Source: Streptomyces misionensis (GTDB taxonomy: Bacteria > Actinomycetota > Actinomycetes > Streptomycetales > Streptomycetaceae). From it: a stretch of 64,000 nucleotides of DNA. The notes beneath the pieces were generated by a model. The model was not told the origin of the DNA and did not search any database. It saw nothing but the letters and a program-made list of their open reading frames with translations. Numbering within the stretch: position 1 is the stretch's first letter; each line of letters begins with the position of its first letter. Made by a program: the position numbers and the translations under genes. Positions 17,668 through 26,871 of the stretch are shown here, in pieces. The stretch is taken from the NCBI RefSeq assembly GCF_900104815.1, contig NZ_FNTD01000004.1:6633001-6697000 (forward strand), written 5' to 3'.

Positions 17668-17745
17668 CCCCCGGCCCCTTCGCTGACGGTCGTTGTCTGT
17701 CGTGGCGAGCCGCGTGCGGCGGCCCCCCGCGGTACGGTGCGCGAA

Positions 17746-17836
17746 AGTCCGGTACGCCTCCGTACCGATACGCTGATGTACCGATACGGAAGTGTACCGA
17801 TACGATGGAGTACCGGTACACTTGCGTATCGATTGA
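17746..17836. promoter_or_regulatory. Six-unit 16-bp operator-like array
   Basis: Six direct repeats at an exact 16-bp period start at 17746, 17762, 17778, 17794, 17810 and 17826. Units two to four carry an identical GTACCGATACG; unit five is GTACCGGTAC, a perfect 10-bp palindrome, and units one and six are degenerate (7 of 11 matches each). The core fits GTAYCGRTAC, a short palindrome. The array fills the divergent region between the PAP2-transporter operon and the TetR gene, so it is probably the TetR binding region. Six phased sites is far more than the usual one or two. Confidence 0.85.
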
Positions 17837-17896
17837 AGTGCGACACACTGGAAACCGGGCACCGCAGCGCCCGACACGAGTGAGGGGAAGCAGCAC

Positions 17897-18511
17897 ATGA
17901 CGTCGCAGGCCGCGGAGGGACCGGAGTCGGTCGTCGCCTCGCGCCGCTCCAAGATCACGCCGGAGCGTGAGCGGGAGTTCTTCGACGCCGTGCTGGAACA
18001 GATCCGCGAGTGCGGCTACGAGTCCGTCACCATGGAGGGCGTCGCCGCCAGCACCCGGTGCAGCAAGTCCACGCTCTACCGGCAGTGGCGCAACAAGCCC
18101 CAGTTCGTGGCCGCCGCGCTGCGCGCCAACCGGCGGGTGCGCTTCGGCGGCATCGACACCGGATCGCTCGCCGAGGACCTGCGCCAGACCGCGCGGGCCG
18201 CCGGTGACTGGTCCCGCAAGGACACCAAGCTGCTCCAGGCCCTCGGGCCCGCGGTCTCCCAGGACCACGAACTGGCGCAGGCGCTGCGCGAGGCGCTGGT
18301 GTACCCGGAGCTCGCCTCGATCCAGCAGATGATCGACCGGGGCGTGGCCCGCGGTGAGATCCGCGCGGACCATCCCGCGCTGGAGTTCGTCCCCGCCATG
18401 ATGTTCGGCGTGCTGCGCATCCGTCCGGTGCTCAGCGGACAGTACGCCGACGCCGAGTACCTCGTCCGGTTCGTGGAGGCCACCGTGCTGCCCGCACTCG
18501 GACTGAACTGA
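17897..18511 (+). CDS. TetR-family transcriptional regulator
   Basis: A 204-residue repressor-type protein. The N-terminal HTH (about residues 25-68) includes SVTMEGVAASTRCSKSTLYRQW, and the C-terminal ligand/dimer domain ends VRFVEATVLPALGL, resembling the TetR_C_16-like group. GAGGGGAAG sits 8 nt upstream of the ATG. Divergent from the PAP2-transporter operon across the 16-bp array, which it most likely binds, also controlling itself. Ligand unknown. Confidence 0.92.
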   Translation: MTSQAAEGPESVVASRRSKITPEREREFFDAVLEQIRECGYESVTMEGVAASTRCSKSTLYRQWRNKPQFVAAALRANRRVRFGGIDTGSLAEDLRQTARAAGDWSRKDTKLLQALGPAVSQDHELAQALREALVYPELASIQQMIDRGVARGEIRADHPALEFVPAMMFGVLRIRPVLSGQYADAEYLVRFVEATVLPALGLN

Positions 18512-18518
18512 GACCCAG

Positions 18519-18549
18519 GCCGCCGTTCACGGGATGACTGAACGGCGGT
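18519..18549 (+). terminator. Terminator after TetR gene
   Basis: 10-bp stem CCGCCGTTCA with TGAACGGCGG plus a flanking G-T pair, 7 nt after the TetR stop codon. Confidence 0.7.
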
Positions 18550-18592
18550 CTGTCCGCGCCGCACCGTGGGGACGGGGGCGGCGCGCACCCCC

Positions 18593-18638
18593 GGCCGGGC
18601 GGGTTTCCCCTTTGAGCGGAGGGGGAGCCCGCCCGGCC
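18593..18638 (-). terminator. Terminator after DUF2510 membrane protein gene
   Basis: 11-bp stem GGCCGGGCGGG with CCCGCCCGGCC, extended by a CCCC/GGGG inner helix, just past the stop of the minus-strand DUF2510 gene. Confidence 0.75.
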
Positions 18639-18653
18639 GACTGCTCCGGGGTG

Positions 18654-19895
18654 TCAGACGCTCTGGCCGCTCCCGCCGCCGGAGGAGACCGTGATCCCCT
18701 TGAGGATCTCGTCGATGACCGCGTCGTCGTGGCCGACGTCGACGCCGAAGCGCACGACCACCATCTGCCGGGCGTCGTTCGGCGAGGGGAAGGCGACCGA
18801 CTCGACCAGGCCGTCGGCGCCCTTGCTGGTGACGGCCTTCCAGCGCACCAGATAGCCCTTCTGCCCGGCCACCGTGACCGCCTGGGAGGCCAGTACCTGG
18901 TGCGAGGTGATGCCGCCGTAGCTGGCGCCGCCGTACGACTCCTTCGCGTTGGCCGCGATGTCCGCCTTCGCGACCTCCTCCGGGGTGTTCCCCTCGGTGC
19001 CCAGCGCCATGGCGGGCGCGGTGTAGGCGCCGCCCGCGGTGCAGGTGTCGGAGCTGTTGCCCGGGCACTTGTAGGAGTCGTCCGAGGTCACCTGCGCGCC
19101 GACGCTGATCGTCTCCCCGGTCCAGCCCTTCGGCACCGGCAGGCTGATGCCGTCGATCGCGTCCGGCACCGTACCGCCGCCCTTGATCTTGGGTGCGGGG
19201 GAGTGCCCCGGCGACGGCTGGTCGTCACCGGGGCCGCCGGGCCCGTCCTGGCCGCCGCCCGAACCGCCGGGGCCTCCCGGCCCGTCCTCCGGACCGCCCA
19301 CCGGATGGTGCTGGGAACTCGCCCGGTCACCGCCGCCGTCGTTCGTCAGCGCGTACACGCCGACCCCGATACTGGCCAGCACCACGACCGCCGCCGCGAC
19401 GGCTATCCCGATCCGCAGCCCCCGCCGGGCGGGAGGCGGCGGCGGGGCCGGGTAGGCGGGGTAACCGGAGTAGGACGGGTAGCCCTGGTAGGCGGGAGCG
19501 CCCTGCGGGGGCTGGGGAACGGAGGGGGAACCGTAGGCCGGGCCGACGGGCGGCACGGGCGCGCCGGGGAACGCCTGGGGCGCCTGGCCGGCGGGCTGCG
19601 CCGGAGGCCCGGGCGGAGTCAGGTCGGCGGGTGCCTCCGGCGTGGACCCCGAAGCCGCGTCGACGTTCGGGGCCTCACCGGCCGGCGACGCCGGACCCGC
19701 GGGAGCCGCCTGGTCCGAATCCGTCCCGGGCCCGCCCGTCGGCGGCGTCGCGGCCGGGGGACCCCACGTGGCGGCGCTGCCGGCGGGGCGGATCCGGTCC
19801 GTCCAGGCCGCGCCGTCCCACCAGCGCTCGGTGGGCGGACCGTCCTGCGTCTGCCCGGGGTCGGGGTACCACCCGGGAGGAGTCACCTGCGTCAT
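18654..19895 (-). CDS. DUF2510 single-span membrane protein with extracytoplasmic domain
   Basis: A 413-residue protein. Residues 5-33 (PPGWYPDPG ... RWWDGAAWTD) are DUF2510. A long Pro/Ala/Gly low-complexity region follows to about 158, with tyrosine-rich repeats (YQGYPSYSGYPAYP). One transmembrane helix is at about 165-185, then a Gly/Pro/Asp linker and a 170-residue C-terminal domain outside the membrane with a possible disulphide pair (CPG and CTAGG). The C-terminal domain (ISLPVPKGWTG onward) resembles a family found in many Streptomyces cell-surface proteins but without a known function. Confidence 0.82.
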   Translation of the reverse strand: MTQVTPPGWYPDPGQTQDGPPTERWWDGAAWTDRIRPAGSAATWGPPAATPPTGGPGTDSDQAAPAGPASPAGEAPNVDAASGSTPEAPADLTPPGPPAQPAGQAPQAFPGAPVPPVGPAYGSPSVPQPPQGAPAYQGYPSYSGYPAYPAPPPPPARRGLRIGIAVAAAVVVLASIGVGVYALTNDGGGDRASSQHHPVGGPEDGPGGPGGSGGGQDGPGGPGDDQPSPGHSPAPKIKGGGTVPDAIDGISLPVPKGWTGETISVGAQVTSDDSYKCPGNSSDTCTAGGAYTAPAMALGTEGNTPEEVAKADIAANAKESYGGASYGGITSHQVLASQAVTVAGQKGYLVRWKAVTSKGADGLVESVAFPSPNDARQMVVVRFGVDVGHDDAVIDEILKGITVSSGGGSGQSV

Positions 19896-20065
19896 GGGCC
19901 CACCGTATGAGGCAACGGTGAAAGTGGGATGAGAGGATCTGCCGCCAATCCGATCGACTCAGGATATTTCACCCCTGAAATCTTCGGCCGATGGCGCCGA
20001 ACACCATGACGGGGAGTGCCCCGGCTTCTTGTCGGCCAATGCGGCCGGAGCGTCTCTTCCGGTCT

Positions 20066-21037
20066 TCAGCCCTGCTGCCTGCGGGCCCGGTAGTGGTTCG
20101 CCAGGGCGTGGAACGCCTCCTTGGGTTCCCAGGGCATGTCCGGGTACGTACGCGCGTCCGCGGGGTAGCCGCTGTGCTCGTCGAGGATCTTGACGATGCC
20201 GTAGGAGGCGAGGTCGGGGTCGGGTCCGGACAGGCGGTGGGGAGTGCCGTAGCCGGCGAAGCTGAACCAGAAGACGGAGTCGACGCCTTCGTCTTCGAAG
20301 ACCGGCATGAGCTCGTCGAGACAGCGGACCTGCTCGCCCTCGTCACGCACCAGGTGCGGCTTGGGGGTGACACCGTCCGGCTCCATGGCCACGTACCAGC
20401 CCGAGCCGCCGTAGTCGCCCGCCCCGCGGAAGGTGCAGCAGCCGACTTCCATGATGGCCACCGGCTTGCCGTGGGTGAACTCCTTGCGCAGGTCGTCGCG
20501 GTATGTGGCGGCGTTGCGCAGACTCCGGAAGGCATCCAGGCCGACGATGTCGAACGGGCTCCAGTCCACGCCGTCCAGGGGGCACGAGGCGTAGCTGACC
20601 GGGCCGGCGAAGCGAGGGCGCACGGTGCGGACGACGTCGCCGAGGAAGGCGTTGACCTTGTCGGGGAGGGGTCGCAGCGCGGCTTCGCGATCGGGGCCGG
20701 CCAGGACCGGGATGCGCTCGTTGAAGGTGTCGCCGGGCAGGTAGCCGCGGGCGAACAGGCTCAGTTCGCAGCCGGTGACGAGGACGACGTCGGCGCCGTC
20801 ACGGCGCAGGCGTTCGGCTCGCTCGGCACAGTCGGCGAAGTACGGCAGCATCTGTTCGTCGGTCATCTCGCAGGGGAAGGGCGAGAACCAGACCTCCAGC
20901 CCGGCGGCGGCCGCATGCCGCGCGGTGGTCTCGATCCGGTCCGGGTCGCCGCCCGTGATGCGGATCGCGATGCAGTGCAGGTCTTCGGCGATGATCCGCG
21001 TGTCGCCTACAGCGCGATCGTCAAGCCTCCAGCAGCG
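20066..21037 (-). pseudogene. 5'-truncated TIM-barrel GH-like gene ('abortive infection protein' family)
   Basis: The reading frame is open and homologous over at least 310 codons but has no usable start at its upstream end: the first 57 codons before the only internal ATG (266-residue product) clearly belong to the family (TRIIAEDLHCIAIRITGGDP, AAGLEVWFSPFPCEM), then the frame meets a stop at 21038-21040. The N-terminal 30-40 residues that homologues have (a VVYDVGTEF-type strand) are missing in all frames upstream. Later family segments are intact: FDIVGLDAF, GKPVAIMEVGCC, VFWFSFAGYG. Homologues are often labelled 'abortive infection protein', but the fold looks like a glycoside-hydrolase barrel and I know of no proof of a defence role. 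The internal ATG could still yield a shortened protein. Confidence 0.7.
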
Positions 21038-21123
21038 TCAGAGTCAAGCCGGAGGGTGATCAGCCGTTCGTGGGCGGGTCCGGAGCGGCAGGAGTGCACC
21101 CCGCTGACTGGCAGCATGGCGTC

Positions 21124-21465
21124 ATGCCGGCCGAACTGAGGGAACACGCAGGGCGTCAGTACGCCGTCCGGTTCCACTACGCCTTGCCCGACGACGCCTG
21201 GGCCGTGGAGCTGAGTGAGGCCGTGCCCGCGCCGGCCGCACGGGACGACATCCCGGATGCCGTGCGGCACCTGCCAGGAGACGCGTTCATGGTGGCGTTC
21301 GTCCCGGACGAGGATCCGGGTCTGGAGCCGGCCGTCCACATCCACGGTCACGATGAGCACGTCGTCCCCTACGAGATCATGTGCTGGTTCATGGAACTGG
21401 TGGCCGACCAGGTCGAACGCTGCCGCACCGCCTTCGGACAGAGCGGGCGGGAAGCAGGGGAATGA
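21124..21465 (+). CDS. Small hypothetical protein
   Basis: A 113-residue soluble acidic protein starting MPAELREHAGRQYAVRFHY. Segments VRHLPGDAFMVAFVPDEDPG and VHIHGHDEHVVPYEIMCWF suggest a mixed alpha/beta fold; no family recognised. The chosen ATG has CAGCAT 6 nt upstream, compatible with a leaderless transcript; the open frame extends 18 codons upstream without good coding signal. It begins 87 nt from the broken end of the adjacent pseudogene, on the other strand. Confidence 0.55.
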   Translation: MPAELREHAGRQYAVRFHYALPDDAWAVELSEAVPAPAARDDIPDAVRHLPGDAFMVAFVPDEDPGLEPAVHIHGHDEHVVPYEIMCWFMELVADQVERCRTAFGQSGREAGE

Positions 21466-21531
21466 TCTCGCCGCGGCCGGGCCCGCAGCGGTATCGGCAC
21501 GGGGGATTGACCGCCGGTTGCCGGACAGCCC

Positions 21532-22707
21532 TCAGGCCGTTCGCGGATCACCTTCTCCCCGCACCACCAGCCGCACCGGCGCGTCCGGCGTGGGCGGCGG
21601 GAGCCGGAAGCCGTCCCGGCCCGGTGTCACCGAGCCCAGCACGCTCGGCCGGCGGGCACCCGTGCTGCGCGGATCGGTGCCGGCGAGCCCGTGGACGGTG
21701 AGGAAGCCGAGCACCGCGAACGCGTACGCCTCCTTCGCCGCGGCCGGCAGCCCCAACTCGTCCGAGGTGCGCAGCGGGATCTCCCCGAGCCGGTCCCGGA
21801 GCAGCCCGGTGAGCACCGGGTTGCGCACGCCCCCACCGGAGGCGATCACCTCCGTCCCGCCCACGGACCGCACCGCGTCCGCGACGGTACGCGCCGTCAG
21901 CAGGGCGAGCGTGGCCAGCACGTCCTCCGGGCGTCCGCCGTCGAAGGCCCCGGCCGCCCGCAGATACCCGGCGTGGAACAGCTCCTTGCCCGTGGTCCGG
22001 GGCGGCGGCAGGGCGTAGTACGGCTCGGCCAGCAGCCGCCGGAGCAGCCGGGGGTCGGGCGTGCCCCGCGCGGCGAGGGCGCCGTCCTCGTCGCAGGCCA
22101 GCCGGCCGCCGCTGAACTCCCGCGCCGCCGCGTCCAGCAGCGCGCAGCCGGGCCCGGTGTCGAAGGCCGTGCCGTCCGGCGCGGTCAGATTGGCGATGCC
22201 GCCGATGTTCAGCGCCACCGGCCGGCCCGGCCGGCCGCGCAGCCACAGCAGGTCGAACAGGCTCACCAGGGGCGCCCCCTGCCCGCCGGCCGCGACGTCC
22301 CGGGCGCGCAGGTCGGCGACCACGGGCAGCCCGGTCGCCTCGGCGATCCAGGCCGGCTGGCCGAGCTGCAGCGTGCCGTGCACCCGTCCGCCGTCCGCCC
22401 AGTGGTAGACGGTCTGACCGTGTGAGACCACCAACTCCGCCTGCCCGGCGCACAGTTCGCGGTCCGCGCGGACGGCCGCCGCGGCGAACGCCCGCCCGAT
22501 GGCGGTGTCCAGCCGGCACACCGCGTCCAGGCCGGTGGCGGCCGGCGGCAGCGCCGCGGCCAGCGCCGCGCGCAGCGGTTCCTCGTACGGCGTGCCGACC
22601 AGCCCCAGGGGGCGCAGCTCCAGCGTGCCGCCGTCCAGCCAAAGATCCGCCGCCGCCGCGTCGACCGCGTCGTACGACGTCCCGGACATCAGCCCGATCA
22701 CCCTCAC
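21532..22707 (-). CDS. anmK: Anhydro-N-acetylmuramic acid kinase
   Basis: Phosphorylates and opens 1,6-anhydro-N-acetylmuramate to MurNAc-6-phosphate, a step in recycling peptidoglycan. The 391-residue protein has the family motifs GLMSGTSYDAVDAAA near residue 5, VVSHGQTVYHW, ALNIGGIANLT and VIASGGGVRNP. The GTG at 22707 overlaps the stop of the upstream MFS gene (GTGA), with GGAGGA just before; a second in-frame GTG six bases on is equally possible. It is the second gene of an operon with an MFS permease, which could import the anhydro-sugar or another wall fragment. Confidence 0.95.
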   Translation of the reverse strand: MRVIGLMSGTSYDAVDAAAADLWLDGGTLELRPLGLVGTPYEEPLRAALAAALPPAATGLDAVCRLDTAIGRAFAAAAVRADRELCAGQAELVVSHGQTVYHWADGGRVHGTLQLGQPAWIAEATGLPVVADLRARDVAAGGQGAPLVSLFDLLWLRGRPGRPVALNIGGIANLTAPDGTAFDTGPGCALLDAAAREFSGGRLACDEDGALAARGTPDPRLLRRLLAEPYYALPPPRTTGKELFHAGYLRAAGAFDGGRPEDVLATLALLTARTVADAVRSVGGTEVIASGGGVRNPVLTGLLRDRLGEIPLRTSDELGLPAAAKEAYAFAVLGFLTVHGLAGTDPRSTGARRPSVLGSVTPGRDGFRLPPPTPDAPVRLVVRGEGDPRTA

Positions 22708-23996
22708 CGCTTCCTCCGTCTCTCCTCGTGCGGGGCCCGTGCGACCAGCGCCACCGCGCTCACCGCACAGGCCCCCGCCGCGTAGTACGCGGGCACGTCC
22801 GCGTTCCCCGTGCGGCGGACCGCCTCCGTGATGATCAGGCCCGCGCAGCCGGAGAACACGGCGTTGGACAGGGCGTAGGCGAGGCCCAGACCGGTCCAGC
22901 GCACCCGGGCCGGGAACATCTCGGCGAGCAGCGCGGGACCCGGCCCCGCCATCAGCCCCACCACCGCGCCGGCCCCGGCCAGCGCGAGCGCCTTCGCCAC
23001 CGGGGAGGCGGTGGGACTGCGGAGGAGACCGAGCACGGGCAGCGCCGCCACGACCACCAGCGCGGCCCCCGCGAGCAGCACCGGCCGCCGTCCCACCCGG
23101 TCGCTGAGCACCCCCGCCGGCAGGATCGCCGCGGCGAAACCGGCGTTGGCCACCGCCGCGGCCAGCAGCGCCTGCGACAGGCCCGTGTGCAGCGAGGTCT
23201 GGAGGTAGGAGGGGAGGACGACCAGGAAGGTGTAACCGGCCGCCGCCCATCCCGTCACCCGCGCCGCCGCCAGCGCGAGCGCACCCCAACCCAGCCGGAC
23301 CTCGGGCGACTCGGCCCGCTCCAGGAACTCCGGGGTCTCCGCGAGCCCCGCCCGCAGCCACAGCGCCACCAGGCCCAGCGGCACGGCCGCGAGGAACGGC
23401 AGCCGCCACCCCCACGCGGACAACCGGTCCGCGCCGAGCGCCGCGGCCGTCACCGCCGTCACCCCCGCCCCGCCCAGCAGCCCCAGCGCCACCGTGAACG
23501 ACTGCCACGCCCCGTACCGCCCCCGCCGCCCCGGCGGGGCGAACTCCGTCAGCACCGCCACGGCGCCCCCGAACTCCCCGCCCGCCGCCAGCCCTTGGAC
23601 GATCCGCAGGAGGGTGAGCAGCCAGGGCGCGAGGGCGCCCGCCGTGCCGTACGTCGGCAGCAGCCCGATCAGCGCCGTGGCGCCCGACATCAGCGCCACC
23701 ACCCCGATCAGCACCGGCCGCCGCCCGAACCGGTCGCCCAGCCTGCCGAACAGGACCGCGCCGAGCGGCCGGAAGAAGAACGCCAGCGCGAACGAGGCGT
23801 ACGTGCGCACCAGCCCCTCGGCCGCGCCGCCGCCCGCCGGGGTGAAGAAACGCTCGGCGAGCACGGTCGCCAGGAAGCCGTAGACGGCGAACTCGTACCA
23901 CTCGACGAAGTTGCCCACCGACCCCGCCGCCACGGCCCGTACCCCGGGCCCCCGCCCCCGCGCGCGATTGTCCGGAATCCGTCTGGTCTCGGCCAC
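22704..23996 (-). CDS. MHS-family MFS permease
   Basis: A 430-residue twelve-helix transporter of the metabolite:H+ symporter branch (KgtP/ProP type). Markers are GNFVEWYEFAVYGFLA at helix 1, the loop GRLGDRFGRRPVL between helices 2 and 3, GGEFGGAVAVLTEFAPPGRRG in helix 4, and a second-half repeat GVLSDRVGRRPVLL. GTG start. The coupled anmK gene suggests that it carries a cell-wall-derived sugar or acid; known MHS substrates are organic acids and betaines, so this is only a hint. Confidence 0.88.
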   Translation of the reverse strand: MAETRRIPDNRARGRGPGVRAVAAGSVGNFVEWYEFAVYGFLATVLAERFFTPAGGGAAEGLVRTYASFALAFFFRPLGAVLFGRLGDRFGRRPVLIGVVALMSGATALIGLLPTYGTAGALAPWLLTLLRIVQGLAAGGEFGGAVAVLTEFAPPGRRGRYGAWQSFTVALGLLGGAGVTAVTAAALGADRLSAWGWRLPFLAAVPLGLVALWLRAGLAETPEFLERAESPEVRLGWGALALAAARVTGWAAAGYTFLVVLPSYLQTSLHTGLSQALLAAAVANAGFAAAILPAGVLSDRVGRRPVLLAGAALVVVAALPVLGLLRSPTASPVAKALALAGAGAVVGLMAGPGPALLAEMFPARVRWTGLGLAYALSNAVFSGCAGLIITEAVRRTGNADVPAYYAAGACAVSAVALVARAPHEERRRKR

Positions 23997-24166
23997 TGTT
24001 GACGCTCCGTCCGCTGACGACCCTGTTCGGGGCGGGCCCGCGTCGCCTGTCCGCCCGCACTTTCACCCGGCGGGGCAACAGCTGCCCCGAGCCGCCACCA
24101 CATATCCCACCGGACGGCTACGCTCGGGGTCTGTACGTCATTCGGGCGACCTGGGGAGGTAACGGG

Positions 24167-26843
24167 ATGACGGAGGGACGGCCGTCGGCGGCCGCCGCGG
24201 CTTCCCTGTGGGAGCGGGAGGCGGAGCTCGCCACCGTCGCACGGGCCATCGACGAGCTGCGCGCCGACCGGGAGTCCGCGGGCAGCCTGCTGGTCTTCCG
24301 CGGCGAGGCCGGGCTCGGCAAGACCGCGCTGCTGGCCGAGACCCGCCGCATCGCCGAGAGCCGCAAGTGCACCGTGTGGTACGCGCGCGGCGCCGAGACC
24401 CTGAGATCCGTACCCTTCAACGTCGTACGGCAGTTACTGCAACCCGCCCTGCTCTGCCTGCTGCCCGAGGAGGCCCGCGAGTACCTCGGCGACTGGTACG
24501 ACATCGCGGGGCCCGCCCTCGGCATAACCGAACCGCAGGAGGAGAGCGCCGACCCGCAGTACGTGTGCGACGGCCTCGTCGCCGCCGTGCGCCGGCTCGC
24601 CCGCCGCGAGTACCCGCTCGTGCTGCTCATCGACGACGCGCACTGGGCCGACCAGGAGACCCTGCGCTGGCTCGCCGCGTTCGCCGAACGCCTCGACGAC
24701 CTGTCCGTCCTCGTGGTGGTCGCCCGCAGGCCCGGCGAGGTCGGCGGGGACAGCGCCCGCCACCTCGACACGGTCGCCGCCGCCGCGGGCCGCTCCGTCA
24801 CCAACCTGCGCGCCCTCACCCCGGACGCCGCGGCCGGGCTCACCCGTGCCACCCTCGGCCGGCACGCCGACGACGCGTTCTGCCGCGAGGTCTGGGCGGT
24901 CACCGCGGGCAACCCCTACGACACCGTCGAAACTCCTCGCCAAGGTCCAGGACAGCGAACTGCCGCCGGTGGAGGCCCGCGCCGCCGAACTGCGCGCACT
25001 GAACCACGCCGGGCGCGGCGGCGGACTGGTCGACCGGATCAAGGAACTCGGCCTGGAAGCCACCCAGTTCGCCTGGGCCGCCGCGATCCTCGGCACCGGC
25101 ATCACCCTGGAGTCGGTCGCCCGCCTCGCCACCATGGGCGAGGACACCGCCCGGCACTGCGCCGACCTGCTGTGCGCGGCCCGCATCCTCGCCGTGCCCG
25201 ACCCGGCGGGCGAACACCGCGGCGGCGACCTGGAGTTCGTGCACCCGCTGATCGCCTCCGCCGTCTACAACTCCATCCCGCCGGCCGTGTGCACCGCCAT
25301 GCACGGCGTCGCCGCCGACATCGTCACCGAGATGGGCCGCGGCGCCGCCGAGGCGGCCCGGCACCTCCTGGAGGTCCACCCGGACGACGACGAGGAACTG
25401 GTCGAACAGCTCCGCGAGGCCGCCCGCGAACACCTCGCCGTCGGCGCGCCCGACGCGGCCCGCCGCTGCCTCGAACGCGCCCTCCAGGAACCGCCCCGGC
25501 CCGAGATCCACGCCCACGTCCTGTACGAACTGGGCTGCGCCACGCTGCTCACCGCGCCCGCCGTCACCATCGGCCATCTGCGCAGCGCCCTCGGCATGCG
25601 CGGACTCGACGGCCGCGACCGCGTCGACGCCGTGGTCCGGCTGTCCCAGGCCCTGCTCCACAACGACCAGCTCGAAGAGGCCGTCCGCACCATCGAGGCC
25701 GAGGCCGCCCGGCACGAGGCCGGCCCGGTCCGCATGCGGTTGCAGGCCTTCCAGTACATGTGGGAGGGCATCCACGGCGAGACCGTCGCCCCGGCCCGCT
25801 CCCGCAGCCTCGCCGAACTCGCCGCCACCTGCACCGGCCGCGACAACACCGAGCGCGCCCTGCTGATCCTGCGCGGCTTCGACGCCATGACCCACGGCGA
25901 GAGCGCCGCCGAGATCCTCGAACTGTGCGACCGGGCCCTCGTCAACGGCCGGCTCGCGCCCGGACTCGGCTGGACCGACCGGGAATGGGGCATCGAGCTG
26001 CTGATGATGCTCGGCAGCGCCTACGTCTACACCGACCGGCTCGACCGCGCCGAAAGCCTGTTCGCCGAGGCGCTGCGCGTCTACACCGGCGCCGGCTGGC
26101 ACGGCGGCCACCTCTCCCTGGCCAACGCCTATCTGGGGCTCGCCTACCGCAGACAGGGCCGCCTCAAGGACGCCGAGGAGCATCTGCGCGAGGCCCTCGT
26201 GCTCGCCGAACGCGTCGGCCGCCGCCTGCCGTTGCACTGGTCGGCCACCTGCGGACTGGTCGACACCCTGCTCGCCCGCGGCCGGGTGGCGGAGGCATGG
26301 TCGGTCGCCGAGCAGTACGGCTTCGCCCCGCCCTACCCCTCCACCATCGTCCTGCCGGACGTGCGCTGCGTGCGCGGCCGGCTGCTCCTCGCCGTCGGCC
26401 GCACCGAGGAGGGGATCAACGAGCTGGAGGCCGCCGAGAAGACCGCCGTCTCCCGGGGCGGCCACAACCCCGTGCTCGCACCGTGGTCGATCGACCTCGC
26501 CAAGGCCCTCGCCGGACAGGACCCGGGCCGCGCCGCCCGGCTTGCCGCCGACGCCCGCCGGCAGGCCGAGCGGTTCGGCACCGACACCGCCATCGGCGAG
26601 GCCCTGCGCTGCGCGGCCGCCCTCGAAACCGGCTGCCGGGCGGCCCAGTTGGCCGCCCGCGCCGTCACCTATCTGGAGGCCTCGCCCTCCCAGTACGAAC
26701 ACGCGGCCGCCCGCATCGAACACGGCATCCTCGCCCGCTCCGCCGCCGATCTGCGCCGCGGCCTCGACCTGGCCCGCTCCTGCGGGGCCGACGGGCTGGC
26801 GGCACAGGCGAGCGAGGCGCTGGCGGCCGGAGGGCTCAGATGA
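24167..26843 (+). pseudogene. AAA-ATPase/TPR protein (LAL-like, no HTH) with +1 frameshift
   Basis: Two overlapping frames together encode about 891 residues. The first frame gives the ATPase: Walker A GEAGLGKTALL near residue 46 and Walker B VLLIDDAHWAD near 150, up to AGNPYDTV. The second frame continues with ELLAKVQDSELPP-like sequence and then TPR-type helices to the stop. The break is at 24929-24933, where GAAAC replaces the expected GAAC, so one extra A shifts the frame. Without it the protein would read through. The domain order matches LuxR-type LAL regulators, but the sequence stops without the usual C-terminal LuxR HTH. Codon 90 is TTA. Start ATG has GGAGG 8 nt upstream. Could be a true pseudogene, a sequencing error, or a recoding site. 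Confidence 0.8.
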
Positions 26844-26871
26844 CGGATGACGGGCGCAGGCCGTACGGCGT

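Noticed and set aside
17746..17836. CRISPR-like array
   Set aside because: Period 16 bp with 5-bp spacers is far too short, units are palindromic, and there are no cas genes.
15881..18373. 830-residue minus-strand open frame spanning the DMT, PAP2 and TetR region
   Set aside because: High-GC frames stay open by chance. Only its first 990 nt (transporter) look coding; the rest is a shadow of PAP2 and TetR genes in other frames.
20066..21037. Phage-defence gene on the basis of the 'abortive infection' family label
   Set aside because: The fold looks like a glycoside-hydrolase barrel and the gene is truncated. I know of no experiment linking it to phage defence.
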